64,000 nt of DNA from Roseiarcus sp963784805 (GTDB lineage: Bacteria; Pseudomonadota; Alphaproteobacteria; Rhizobiales; Beijerinckiaceae). Shown piece by piece: positions 26,369-35,614 of this stretch. The stretch's first letter is position 1. The number at the start of each line of letters is the position of its first letter. Under the pieces are notes generated by a model, which saw only the letters and a list, made by a program, of their open reading frames with translations, searched no databases and was not told the origin of the DNA. Position numbers and translations under genes: made by a program. The stretch covers positions 1 to 64,000 of the forward strand of contig CAWASR010000002.1 in NCBI GenBank assembly GCA_963784805.1, in the 5' to 3' direction.

Positions 26369-27853
26369 GTGGCAATGGTCCCATCGATCGAGATCGCCAA
26401 GAGTTCGTTTGAGCGGGTCACGACCCCCGAGCAGGCGATCGATCGCCTCGCGCACCTGTATGAGGTCGCGACGCAAGCGTTGCGTCGCGCGGTCGAGCGC
26501 TTCCTGAAAGAGGGCGAGCCGCCCTCCGCCGCAACCCGCACCCTGTTCCGTTACCCTGAATTGCGCGTGACCTATGCGCCGAACGGCGCGGCGCCGTCGA
26601 GCTCGCGCGCCTTCGCCAAATTCAGCGAAGCTGGCGTCTACACGACGACAGTGACGCAGCCGGTGGAGTTTCGTTCCTACCTGATCGAGCAGCTGGAGCC
26701 GCTGGTGTCGGAATATGGCGCAACGATCGAGGTCGGCGTCGGCGCGCAGGAGATTCCCTACCCCTATGTGATCGAAAGCGGCGACGAGCTGACGCGCGGC
26801 GGCGCCGACGCAGTCGAGCTCGCACGCTTCTTTCCCGTCCCCTCGCTCGCGACCATCGGTGACGAGACCGCGGACGGCGAATTCGTTCATGGTCCCGAAC
26901 GCCCCCTCGCCCTGTTCGACGCGCCGCGCGTCGACTATTCGCTGCGCCGGCTTGTGCACTACACCGGCTCCGACTGGCGCGCGATGCAGCCCTGGGTGCT
27001 GCTGACCAACTATCACCGCTATGTTGACCAATTCGTGCAATGGGGTCTCCAGCAGCTTCATGCCGGCGAAGGGGTCGAGAAAGTCATTCTGCCGGGCAAT
27101 GTCGTCATCGACAGCTCGTTTGCGCCGGCCGAGGCGGACGCGCGCGCCGCGGCGGTCGCCTGGCATCGGTTCCAGATGCCGGCCTATCATCTGGTCCGCA
27201 ACGACGGGCGCGGCGTCAGTCTGGTCAACATCGGCGTCGGGCCCGCGAACGCCAAGAACATCACCGACCATATCGCGGTGCTTAGGCCGCATTGCTGGCT
27301 GATGGTCGGCCATTGTGCGGGCTTAAGACAATCGCAGGTCATCGGCGACTACGTGCTGGCGCATGCCTATCTGAGGCGCGACAACATCCTCGACGACGCG
27401 GTGCCGCTGATGATGCCGATCCCGGCGCTGGCCGAAGTGCAGGTCGCGCTTCAGGAGGCGGTGGCCAAGGTGACGGGCGACCGCGGCGCGGCGCTGAAGC
27501 GCCGCCTGCGCACCGGCACCGTCGTCACCAACGACGACCGCAACTGGGAATTGCGCTGGACCAAGGAGCGCCGGCTCATCAACATCTCGCGCGCCATCGC
27601 AGTCGACATGGAATCGGCGACCGTGGCGACCCAAGGCTTCCGCATGCGCGTGCCCTACGGCACGCTCCTATGCGTGTCCGACAAGCCGTTGCACGGCGAG
27701 ATCAAACTGCCCGGCGCCGCCAACGCTTTCTATGAGCGGGCGATCGCCGAACATCTGCGGATCGGCATCGCCGCCATTGGCATGTTGCAGAGCCGGGACG
27801 CGGCGCTGCACTCGCGCAAGCTCAGGAGCTTCGACGAACCGCCGTTCCGGTGA
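26369..27853 (+). CDS. amn: AMP nucleosidase
   Basis: Hydrolyses AMP to adenine and ribose 5-phosphate in purine salvage; cytoplasmic hexamer. The 494-residue product spans both the N-terminal regulatory domain and the C-terminal nucleoside-phosphorylase fold. Recognisable parts are QPWVLLTNYHRYVDQFV, LVNIGVGPANAKNITDH, PHCWLMVGHCAGLRQSQ and AVDMESATVATQGFRMRVPY, the last holding the catalytic acidic residue region of the family. GTG 26369 or ATG 26375 is the start. The preceding 110 bp contains no gene. It converges with the L,D-transpeptidase gene. Confidence 0.95.
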   Translation: MAMVPSIEIAKSSFERVTTPEQAIDRLAHLYEVATQALRRAVERFLKEGEPPSAATRTLFRYPELRVTYAPNGAAPSSSRAFAKFSEAGVYTTTVTQPVEFRSYLIEQLEPLVSEYGATIEVGVGAQEIPYPYVIESGDELTRGGADAVELARFFPVPSLATIGDETADGEFVHGPERPLALFDAPRVDYSLRRLVHYTGSDWRAMQPWVLLTNYHRYVDQFVQWGLQQLHAGEGVEKVILPGNVVIDSSFAPAEADARAAAVAWHRFQMPAYHLVRNDGRGVSLVNIGVGPANAKNITDHIAVLRPHCWLMVGHCAGLRQSQVIGDYVLAHAYLRRDNILDDAVPLMMPIPALAEVQVALQEAVAKVTGDRGAALKRRLRTGTVVTNDDRNWELRWTKERRLINISRAIAVDMESATVATQGFRMRVPYGTLLCVSDKPLHGEIKLPGAANAFYERAIAEHLRIGIAAIGMLQSRDAALHSRKLRSFDEPPFR

Positions 27854-27867
27854 GCGAACGGCGCCGC

Positions 27868-28488
27868 CTAGATCACCACCACCGGCGTGCCGATATGCAC
27901 CCGGTTGTAGAGATCGATCGCGTCCATGTCGCGCATGCGGATGCATCCCGACGACACCGCCTGGCCGATCTCCGACGGCTCGTTGGTTCCGTGGATGCGA
28001 TAGAGCGTGTCGTGATTACCCTGGTAGAGATAGAGCGCGCGCGCGCCGAGCGGATTGTCCCACTGACCTTGAAGCGGGCCATGCGCCTTATAGGCCTGGA
28101 ACGCGGGCCAGCGCTGCATGATCGAGGCGGTCGGCATCCAGGTCGGCCATTCCTTCATCGCGCCGACCGTCGCCCGGCCGGTCCAGCCGTAGGCCTCCGA
28201 CCCGGTCGCGATCCGATATTCGATCGCCTCGTTATGGGGCAGAACGAAGTAGAGGTGTTTGCTGCCGGTGTCGACAATGATCGTCCCCGGCCTTTCCCTG
28301 GTGCGGTATTCGACCTTGTTGCGGATGTCGGGAATGCGCCACTCGTCCGGCTCGGCCAGCGCCATCATCTGCTTGTCGCGCGCGGTGAGCTGCGGGTCCG
28401 GAAGGCCGGCCTGGATGACCGGCGCACAGCCGCTCACCATCGCGCTGATGGCCAATACGATCCCCAGAAGAAAAGCTTTCGTCTTCAT
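27868..28488 (-). CDS. L,D-transpeptidase lipoprotein (YkuD/ErfK family)
   Basis: Peptidoglycan cross-linking or lipoprotein-anchoring enzyme. The 206-residue chain begins with a lipoprotein signal, MKTKAFLLGIVLAISAM, and a lipobox VSGC with the lipidated Cys near residue 21. The YkuD catalytic motif is intact: RIHGTNEPSEIG, then SSGCIRMRD with the nucleophilic Cys near residue 180. ATG 28488 is preferred over ATG 28494. It is immediately preceded by a near-perfect 24-bp palindrome (28507-28530) in the 5' region, so it is probably controlled by a dimeric repressor. It converges with amn. Confidence 0.92.
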   Translation of the reverse strand: MKTKAFLLGIVLAISAMVSGCAPVIQAGLPDPQLTARDKQMMALAEPDEWRIPDIRNKVEYRTRERPGTIIVDTGSKHLYFVLPHNEAIEYRIATGSEAYGWTGRATVGAMKEWPTWMPTASIMQRWPAFQAYKAHGPLQGQWDNPLGARALYLYQGNHDTLYRIHGTNEPSEIGQAVSSGCIRMRDMDAIDLYNRVHIGTPVVVI

Positions 28489-28506
28489 GCCCACCCCACA
28501 CCCTCG

Positions 28507-28530
28507 TATGGTAATTGATCAGTTACCATA
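28507..28530. promoter_or_regulatory. 24-bp palindromic operator candidate upstream of L,D-transpeptidase
   Basis: TATGGTAA (28507-28514) and TTACCATA (28523-28530) form a perfect 8-bp inverted repeat; including the central TGATCA, 11 of 12 base pairs match. The element lies 19 bp upstream of the L,D-transpeptidase start. Size and symmetry fit a TetR/MarR-type dimer site; the TetR gene at 29679 is a candidate but the link is untested. Confidence 0.55.
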
Positions 28531-28789
28531 AAACGCGACAGCTTAAAGAATGTTTCCATGCCGCAGCGGCCAAACGGCCTCGCCAAAACCCCTCAGCCCC
28601 CGCCAAGCTCATTCCGCCACGCAAAGCGTTTCCTTTTACCTAAAACGACTGGGTTCATGCAACTGGTCGATTCGCGCTTGCATGAGCGATTGATGTCAAT
28701 GCCGTTTGACGGCCGCGCCTTTCACGGGAATTGCGCGGCCGAGAAACAGAATCAAATCTCCGTGATCGCGCCGGAGAAGGGAGATCAAC

Positions 28790-29611
28790 ATGTCGCAATG
28801 GCCGGCTCGCCTCGTTCTGATCGGCGCGGGAAAGATGGGCGGAGCGATGGCGTCCGGCTGGCTCGAGGGCGGCCTGGCGGCAGCGGCGCTGACCATTCTC
28901 GAGCCGAGCCCGTCGCCAGAGGTCGTGGCGTTCGCCGCCGCCCGCGGCGCTGCGCTCAATCCCGGGATCGCGGGACTCGCGCCGCCGGACGTCCTCGTGC
29001 TCGCTGTGAAGCCGCAAAGCCTCGACGCGGCCGCGCCGCCAGTCGCCCGGCTCGCCGGCGAGCAAACGCTCCTCCTATCCATTCTCGCCGGCAAGACGAT
29101 CGCCAATCTCGAGGCGCGCTTTCCCCGTGCGCGTGCGATCGTGCGCGCGATGCCCAATACGCCGGCCGCGATCGGCCGGGGCGTCACCGCCGCCTTCGCC
29201 AATTCCGGGGTCACCGCCGGCCAGCGGCGCTGGAGCGAGAGCCTGCTCGGCGCCGTCGGCGCTTTCCACTGGCTCGACGAGGAGGGCGCAATCGACGCGG
29301 TTACGGCGATCTCGGGTAGCGGCCCGGCCTATGTCTTCGCGCTGACCGAGGCTCTTGCCGCCGCGGGTGAGAAGCTCGGCCTGCCGCCGGAATTGTCGAT
29401 GAGCCTCGCCCGCGGCACGGTCGAAGGGGCGGGCGAACTGATGCGGCGCCAGAGCGCGACCCCGCCCGCGACCCTGCGCGGCAATGTCACCTCGCCGGGC
29501 GGCACCACCGCCGCCGCGCTCGCGGTCCTCGATGCCGCGGGCGGCCTCGACGATCTGATGGCGCGCGCGGCCGCCGCGGCGCGCGCGCGTGCGGCGGAAA
29601 TGGCGGGGTAA
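28790..29611 (+). CDS. proC: pyrroline-5-carboxylate reductase
   Basis: Last step of proline synthesis: NAD(P)H-dependent reduction of 1-pyrroline-5-carboxylate. The 273-residue protein has the Rossmann motif GAGKMGGAMASGWLEGG (residues 12-28), AVKPQSLDAAAPPV, the RAMPNTPAAIGRG signature (about residues 118-130) and the C-terminal ProC motif AISGSGPAYVFALTEAL, followed by the VTSPGGTTAAAL loop. The nearby GGAGAAGGGAG upstream of ATG 28790 is a strong ribosome-binding site. The TetR-type regulator starts 68 bp downstream on the same strand. Confidence 0.95.
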   Translation: MSQWPARLVLIGAGKMGGAMASGWLEGGLAAAALTILEPSPSPEVVAFAAARGAALNPGIAGLAPPDVLVLAVKPQSLDAAAPPVARLAGEQTLLLSILAGKTIANLEARFPRARAIVRAMPNTPAAIGRGVTAAFANSGVTAGQRRWSESLLGAVGAFHWLDEEGAIDAVTAISGSGPAYVFALTEALAAAGEKLGLPPELSMSLARGTVEGAGELMRRQSATPPATLRGNVTSPGGTTAAALAVLDAAGGLDDLMARAAAAARARAAEMAG

Positions 29612-29678
29612 ATCGCAAGCCTTGGCGGGCCCCGCGCCAGTGCCTAAATTAGCAGAGGTCCGTTTCGAGGAGCGCGTC

Positions 29679-30422
29679 ATGGCGAACACTGCGAAGAGCG
29701 AAGCCAAATCGGGAGCGCCCGACCCTCGCGGCAAAATCGTCGAGGCGCTGATGAAGCTCGCCGGCGAACGCCCGTTAGAGGACATTTCAATTCGCGAAAT
29801 CTGCAGGGCGGCTAACGTGTCGCTCGCCGATTTCCGCGATTTCTTCCCCTCGAAAGGGGCTGTTCTGGCAGGCTTCTCACGCCGCATCGACCGCGCGGTC
29901 CTGGCGCAGGTCAGCGGCGAACTCGCCGACGAGAATGCGCGCGAGCGCCTGTTCGACGTCCTGATGTTGCGCCTTGAGGCCATGGCGCCCTATCGCGAGG
30001 GCGTTCGCGAAGCGATGGCGTGGCTCAGGCGCAATCCGACCGCGGCCCTGGCGATGAACCAGGTCGTTATCGGCTCGATGCGCTTCATGCTCGAGGCGGC
30101 GGGAATAGAGGCCGAAGGCGCCGCCGGGGCCCTCAAGCTGCAGGGCCTCGCGCTCGCCTGGGCGCGGGTGGTCTCGACCTGGCTCGACGACGACGAGACC
30201 GGCCTGTCGAAGACGATGGCCGAACTCGACCGCGAACTGACGCGCGGCGAACGCGCGGTCTCGGGCGTCGATCGGCTGAACGATCTGGCGACCCCATTCA
30301 GCGCGTTCGCGCGCGCGACCATGGAGGCGGGACGCCGGATGCGCGAGCGCCGGCGCTCCGGTGCGCGCGGAGGCGACGATCGGCGCAAAGGTAGAGAAGC
30401 CGACGACGCGCCCGCGGCTTGA
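29679..30422 (+). CDS. TetR-family transcriptional regulator
   Basis: DNA-binding repressor, 247 aa. Start ATG 29679 has a CGAGGAG ribosome-binding site 7 bp upstream; the longer frame overlapping proC is rejected. The helix-turn-helix lies at about residues 25-65: LEDISIREICRAANVSLADF, then FFPSKGAVLAGFSRR, a TetR pattern with Phe-Phe-Pro replacing the usual Tyr-Phe. The ligand domain shows no recognisable specificity, and the C-terminus is a basic Arg-rich tail (about 225-240) that may bind nucleic acid or be disordered. It could regulate the palindrome at 28507 or its own promoter. Confidence 0.85.
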   Translation: MANTAKSEAKSGAPDPRGKIVEALMKLAGERPLEDISIREICRAANVSLADFRDFFPSKGAVLAGFSRRIDRAVLAQVSGELADENARERLFDVLMLRLEAMAPYREGVREAMAWLRRNPTAALAMNQVVIGSMRFMLEAAGIEAEGAAGALKLQGLALAWARVVSTWLDDDETGLSKTMAELDRELTRGERAVSGVDRLNDLATPFSAFARATMEAGRRMRERRRSGARGGDDRRKGREADDAPAA

Positions 30423-30667
30423 ACGGGAGGCGGCCGGGCGCGTACGCAATGCTTAATATTCGTGCGGCGCCAATGCTCGAATTTTCGGGATTTAGATCAC
30501 GCTTTCCCTAGGGTAAACGAAGCTGTCGCCGTCAATTCAAAGTTGACAAATTCCTTTGAGCCTTCGCTCCCCACGGTGGTTGAAACATGGCTGGAACTGC
30601 TCAATTTAGCGAGGCTTAACCACCCTCGTTAGCCAATCGCCGAGGAGGACGGCGCCATCGTTCGCGC

Positions 30668-31237
30668 ATGGTTGCTAAACGCGCGGAACCGGTCGTGCCT
30701 TATTCCTTGAACCCCGCTCAAGCCGTTCGGATCGAAGCCTCCGATCCGCGCGCCGACAATCGCCGGCGCGTCATCGAAGTCGCCCGCGAGGGGGTCGTCA
30801 TCCGCCGTTCCGTCGCCGGCGTCGCCATGGCGATTCGGGTCGTCTCCAGCGCCTATCGCGGCGTAACCTTGCGCGTGACAGGGCTGCACGAGGGCCGTTT
30901 TCGCTACGAGGCGAGACTCCTGCATCGCGATCCTGATCTGTCGGTGTCGCTGGCCGAAGGGGAGGAACAGGCGGCGATCGAAGCGGTGTGGCGCGAATGG
31001 GTGCGCTTTATGCGCCTGCCCGCGCTCGTCGGTCGGACCGAAACCGGCGATGTCGAAGTGAACCTCGACGTCACCGAGATGGCGCGGCGCCGCCCGAGCC
31101 CGCGCCGCCGCGGCAAGGCCATGGCCTCGCGCCGTGGACGCTTTCTCTCGCGGCGCAAGGTCGGCGGCCCCATGCCCGACGCGAAGACATGCTCCAGTCC
31201 TCGCGTCCTCTTTCCCGGATCGAAACTGGATCGGTGA
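30668..31237 (+). CDS. DUF6101-type conserved protein
   Basis: A 189-residue soluble basic protein starting MVAKRAEPVVPYSLNPAQAV. The middle shows an ordered beta-rich segment (GVVIRRSVAGVAMAIRV then YRGVTLRVTGLHEG) and an acidic stretch, SLAEGEEQAAIEAVWREWVR, matching the Hyphomicrobiales protein family now called DUF6101 (recognised from memory, no search run). The C-terminal 50 residues are Arg/Lys-rich and probably disordered. Function unknown. The upstream 245 bp carries AT-rich patches suitable for a promoter. Confidence 0.7.
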   Translation: MVAKRAEPVVPYSLNPAQAVRIEASDPRADNRRRVIEVAREGVVIRRSVAGVAMAIRVVSSAYRGVTLRVTGLHEGRFRYEARLLHRDPDLSVSLAEGEEQAAIEAVWREWVRFMRLPALVGRTETGDVEVNLDVTEMARRRPSPRRRGKAMASRRGRFLSRRKVGGPMPDAKTCSSPRVLFPGSKLDR

Positions 31238-31455
31238 CGCCAACCGCGTCGGTCCGCGAGCGCTGAGCGGGATATTGCGCGCGGACCAGCCGAGCGTCGA
31301 ACTGACAGTGGCGCCTGGGCGCTGTTCGGTTCGTTGCTGCGCCGGTTCCTGACGGATCTCCAGGCGGCCCGACCCTTCAATCTCGTCACGGCGGCGCTGC
31401 TCGTCGCTTCCATTGCGGCGATCCTGATCAAATGGCGGGCGGCGTCACCCTCGCC

Positions 31456-32382
31456 TCAGGCCAGCGCAGGGTCGCTTCCCAGCTTGACCATCACGACTTC
31501 CAGCCGACGAAGCACGCGCACCGGCGGGGTAGGGGGTCCCGAGCGCTCCGGAGACGATCGGCTTGCATTGGCGAAGAGTGTATTCGCCACAGATGAACCT
31601 GCCCGACCAGGGTCGGAGGCAATGGATTGGCGCGTCGATGTCGCGGAGATTGACCTGCCCTCCTTGCAAGTGGCCAGCAAGGGTCAAGGCAACGCGGCCC
31701 GGCACGGCGGGGAATATGTACGGTTCATGGGCGAGAAGGATCGCTGGATCGTGGTCATCGATCGCGCGCGTCGCTGTCCCGATGTCGTCAATTCCACGAT
31801 GGGCGCGGAACCGGAAGAACGCGTGGGCGCGCTGGTCGCCGAGCCCGATCAGCCAGAATGGACGCCCGTGCTGCAACAGCCGCAGCGATTGATTTTCCAG
31901 CACTGGGATTCCGGCCGTCTCGACCGCCCGGCGCACCCAGCGCGATCCGTCGGGCGGGTCGGTTGGGATGGCCGCCGACCGCCAATCGTGATTTCCGAGT
32001 ACGGAATAGTCCCCGGGCGGCGCCTCGAGTCGGCCAAGCTGCTCTGCCCAGGCGCCCGGCGCGACGTATCTGGAGACGAACGGACGGGCGCATACAAAAT
32101 CGTCGAGCAGTACCGTCAAGATCGGGCTTCTGGGCGCTGGCGAGGTTGACGATGTCGCCGATGCCCGCTTCCGACATCAACGAGTGGTGCGCGTGAATTT
32201 CGGCAAGGAACACGACTTTGAGCCCGAGATCCTCGGGTCGTCCGCGTGGGCGAAGGGCGTATTGCGTTAGCGCAAGTGCGCTTCCGGTTTCGTAGGCGGT
32301 CGCATAACCGGCGAAGGCCAAGGACGCCGCGCTTCGCGACCCGCGCGCCGACCAGGAAGCGGCGCCTCGTCGCCGCAACCAT
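31456..32382 (-). pseudogene. metallophosphoesterase, frameshifted and missing metal ligands
   Basis: The expected YkuE-type metallophosphoesterase is spread over several frames of the minus strand: MVAATRRRFLVGARVA (start 32382), then SLAFAGYATAYETGSALAL with VVFLAEIHAHHSLMSEAG, then from about 32119 VLLDDFVCARPFVSRYVAPG with SVLGNHDW and LLAHEP, and finally VRVLRRLEVVMVKL ending at 31456. Three frameshifts are needed. Metal sites are eroded: the usual DIH is EIH, GD is DD, and GHTHGG has become GHLQGG, which loses a ligand. GNHD and the later His are intact. Together this indicates a pseudogene, not simply sequencing error. Confidence 0.75.
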
Positions 32383-32440
32383 TGTCTATGCCCGCCTCGA
32401 ACGGACGCCCCGGACGGCGTCCACGCCAATTTGTGGGGAC

Positions 32441-32665
32441 TTAGACCGCCATTTCGGCATGCGCGTGATGCGGAATCGCCGGGAGCAGATAAAATCCGCC
32501 GCGCTCGAGCGACTGGCTTATATCCGGATCGAAATCGCCGGGCGCCAGATTCAGCGCGTCCGCGACTGCCGCAAGGCCGATGTCGCGATAGATGCGCGTC
32601 AGCACGCTTCCGCGCAATTCTCGCTGGCCGGAGGCCTCGGGGATCGCGTCGAAATCGTTGCGCAT
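32441..32665 (-). CDS. small conserved-looking protein (74 aa)
   Basis: From ATG 32665, preceded by GGAG at ideal spacing, a 74-residue protein reads MRNDFDAIPEASGQRELRGS, then LTRIYRDIGLAAVADALNLA and a His-rich end (PAIPHHAHAEM). Composition is balanced, unlike the decayed surroundings, so I consider it real. No family is recognised. It lies directly upstream of the metallophosphoesterase pseudogene on the same strand. Confidence 0.55.
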   Translation of the reverse strand: MRNDFDAIPEASGQRELRGSVLTRIYRDIGLAAVADALNLAPGDFDPDISQSLERGGFYLLPAIPHHAHAEMAV

Positions 32666-32962
32666 TGCAGTCTCCACCCTCGCTTCCCGGCTTTGGCCCG
32701 CCGTTCGCGCGCCTAAGCATCAATCTGAGTGAATTCCGTTAAGAGCGAATTAATGGCGCAAGAGCGATTTTTGCCGCTGCGTCAGCCTTCGCCGCGCCGC
32801 GATTTTGCCGCAAAGGCCTCGGTCGCCCCAGTTCCCCGTCGCCGTTCTCACCTTCGGGTAATCGGCTGCAGGGCGCGGAGCTGTCTGTGCTCCAGAGCTT
32901 GCGCGAGGTTTCGCCTTGATGGCCAATTGTCGATATAAGCCGGGCGCGCGGCCCCTTGTCGA

Positions 32963-34793
32963 GTGTGGCCGCGACAGCGGGGACGAATGAGGATGCGGCG
33001 AGTCGCGGCATGGACCTGCGCTATCGCAGCGACAGCCGCCGTGGCGGCGTGCGGGTTCATACGCTGGCCGTTGTCGGCGTCGCGGGTCGGCGACGGCCTC
33101 AACGCCGCCTTCGCCGCCTCATCGGGCCTGCACTGGCGCCAGCCGGAGGCGGTCACTTTCGCCGTGCTTCCCTGGCCGAGCTTGCACGTCTTTGACGCGC
33201 GCCTCGACGACGCGTTCGCCGTCAACATAGCCTCCGCACCGCGCGCGCGGCTCGACCTGTCGATCGGCGAGCTTGTGCGGGGGCGCTTCGTAGCCACGCG
33301 CGCGGTCCTCGTCACCCCGGTCGTGACGCTCGATTTCGACCGGCCGCCCTTCGCCGCCGCGCAGGTGGGCAGGGCAGGAGCGGCAAGCGTCACTGGCGCT
33401 TTGGCGCCGATCTCGAGTCTCAGTTTATTGGACGGAGTCATCCGCGTCGTCAGCAAGTCGCGTGGCCTCGACACGGAATTCGACAACGTTCAGGGCCGCC
33501 TCGATGGGCTGACAGTCGACGGCGGGGCGCGTTTCGACTTGTCGGCGATCTGGCGCGGCCAAACGCTCGGGATCGAGGGCGCGCTCGCCGGCGCGCAAGT
33601 CGCCGCGGGGCGTGCGCCTCGGCCGTTTTGGTTCACGCTGGCCTCGCCGGTCGCCGCAGTCGCGTTCAACGGCGCGCTTGTCCGCGCCGCCGCGCCGAGC
33701 GTCCAAGGCGACCTCAAGGCGTCGGTCCCGTCTGTGGCCGCGTTGACGCGTCTTTTCGGCCGGCGTCCTCCTTCGTTTCTCTTGACCGACAATGTCGCGG
33801 TCGACGCCAGGGTCAAGGCGACGCCGGGCAATCTCATGCTGGACGACGCCACCGTGACGAGCGCGCGGCAGACGTTCCAGGGCGCCCTGAACGTCGAGGC
33901 GGGCGGCGGGCGTCCTGCCCTTTCCGGCACGCTCGCCGCCGATCAGCTGGCGCTGGCGCCCCTCCTCAGCGCGCCGCCACCGCTCACCGACCGAGCCGGC
34001 GGGTGGAGCGCCAAGCCGTTTTCGTTGACCTCGCTGCGGGACTTTGATCTCGATCTGCGCCTCTCGGCGGGACAACTCGACCTCTACGGGCATCGGCTGG
34101 ACAACGCGGCGGGATCGGTGATCCTCAAGGACGGAGTCCTGACGGCGAATCTGATCGAGGCCACCGCCTTTGAGGGGAGGCTGCGGGGCGAAGCGCGCGT
34201 CGCTTGCGTCGGCAAGGGCCTCCGGATTCGCGCCAGCGCGGAACTCGCCGACGCAGATGTCGGCGCAGGCGTCGCAAATTTCGGCTGGCCGGGCCTCAGC
34301 GGGCGGGGCGGCGCGCGGTTCGCGGTCGAGACAGCCGGGAATTCGCCCGCCGCGGTCGTTTCCGGCCTGAGCGGCACGGCGTCGCTCGACATGGCCCAGG
34401 GCGCGATCGCCGGCGTTAATCTGGAGGGGGCGCTGCGCCGGAGCAAGCGCCGGCCGATCGACATCGCTCGCGACATGCGCCTGGGCGGAACCGCGTTCGA
34501 CCGGCTCGCGGTCGCGCTCGCGCTCGACAAGGGCGTCGCCCAGGTCGCCAGCGGCGATATGTCCTCCGACGGGGTCATTGCGAAGTCTCGCTGGCGCGAT
34601 CGACCTTGCGGGGCGAAGCTGGAACTTGCGCGTGATGGCGACGCAGACCAACTCTTCGGGCAAGGAATCGCAGAACGCGGCCCATCTGACGATTGATATC
34701 GGCGGGCCATGGTCGTCGCCCGACGTTACCGCGATTGGGGACAAGAACGGGGCTGGGAGCGACGACGATCAAGTCTCGCCGCGCTCGCCCTGA
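32963..34793 (+). CDS. AsmA-family envelope protein (C-terminal frameshift)
   Basis: Long envelope protein of the AsmA family, which tether lipid transport and outer-membrane assembly. An N-terminal helix (RRVAAWTCAIAATAAVAACG, residues 11-30) anchors a large beta-rich periplasmic domain with typical AsmA phrases: LDLSIGELVRGRFVATRAVL, then LSLLDGVIRV and FEGRLRGEARV, and SGLSGTASLDMAQGAIAGVN near residue 470. In the first frame translation runs to 34696, but after SSDGVIA (about 34575) homology moves to the neighbouring frame, SLAGAIDLAGRSWNLRVMAT and DIGGPWSSPDVT, ending at 34793. A single-base shift near 34576-34584 is therefore likely. No partner gene is adjacent. Confidence 0.82.
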
Positions 34794-34962
34794 AGGTCAG
34801 TGTGTCCGCCTTCTTCGACTGGCAAGGGAACAAATCTCTCTTGCCGCGCGTACTCGTTCGAATAGTTGGGCCGGTCAAATCAAAAGCGCGTCGCGGCCGT
34901 GGGTTTTCGGCGTGCCGGGCTTGCGACCGTTTTCCGCCTCGGAGCGACCGAACGAGCGTCGG

Positions 34963-35547
34963 ATGCGCGTACTTTATATCTACTGCCACCCGCTCGCGGA
35001 AAGCTTCCACGCCGGCATTCTGACGGCAGCGCTGGGAGCGCTCAAAGCCGGCGGACATGACGTCGATCTGCTCGATCTCTACCGGGAATCCTTCGACCCG
35101 GTCCTGTCCGCGGACGAGCGGCGGCACTATTTCGAATGCCCTCGGAATCAACTTGGACTGGAGGCCTATGTCACGCGGTTGAAGGCGGCCGAGGCTCTTG
35201 TTTTGCAGTTTCCGGCCTGGTCCTTTGGGCCTCCAGCAATCCTCAAAGGATTTTTCGATCGGGTAATGATCCCCGGCGTCGCTTTCGACGCGTCAGATCC
35301 GGGCCATTCCAGGTCTGGCCTCGCCAACATCCGCAAGATCGTCGGCGTCGTCACCTATGGCCAGTCTTGGCTTGCGGTGCTGTGGATGGGCGACAGGTCA
35401 CACAAAACCGTGACCCGGTTCCTGCGCGCGTTCGCCAACAAAAAGGCGAGCGTCGAGTTTCACGCCATGTATCATGTGGACCGTTCGACCGCCTCGAAAC
35501 GCGACGCCTTCATCGCCAGGGTCAGGTCCGCGATGGGCGCTATGTGA
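34963..35547 (+). CDS. NAD(P)H-dependent flavodoxin-fold oxidoreductase (quinone-reductase-like)
   Basis: A 194-residue flavodoxin-like-fold enzyme of the NAD(P)H:quinone oxidoreductase/modulator-of-drug-activity group. ATG 34963 gives MRVLYIYCHPLAESFHAGIL, the standard N-terminus with the FMN/FAD phosphate loop; LVLQFPAWSFGPPAILKGFF (about residues 75-95) and a GVVTYGQSWL region follow. Upstream in-frame extension to 34693 crosses the AsmA end and is rejected. It probably reduces quinones or related electrophiles in the cytoplasm; no partner genes hint at the substrate. Confidence 0.88.
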   Translation: MRVLYIYCHPLAESFHAGILTAALGALKAGGHDVDLLDLYRESFDPVLSADERRHYFECPRNQLGLEAYVTRLKAAEALVLQFPAWSFGPPAILKGFFDRVMIPGVAFDASDPGHSRSGLANIRKIVGVVTYGQSWLAVLWMGDRSHKTVTRFLRAFANKKASVEFHAMYHVDRSTASKRDAFIARVRSAMGAM

Positions 35548-35614
35548 AGGACCTCAGCGCCGATTCAAACCAGGGGTCTGTTTTGGACCAAGTCATTGCT
35601 CGCGCGAACGGCGT

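Noticed and set aside
25868..27313. 481-codon open frame antisense to amn
   Set aside because: AMP nucleosidase on the plus strand is unambiguous; the opposite product has no family-like features.
33425..34744. 439-codon open frame antisense to AsmA
   Set aside because: AsmA on the plus strand has signal anchor and domain motifs; the antisense frame is Arg-rich.
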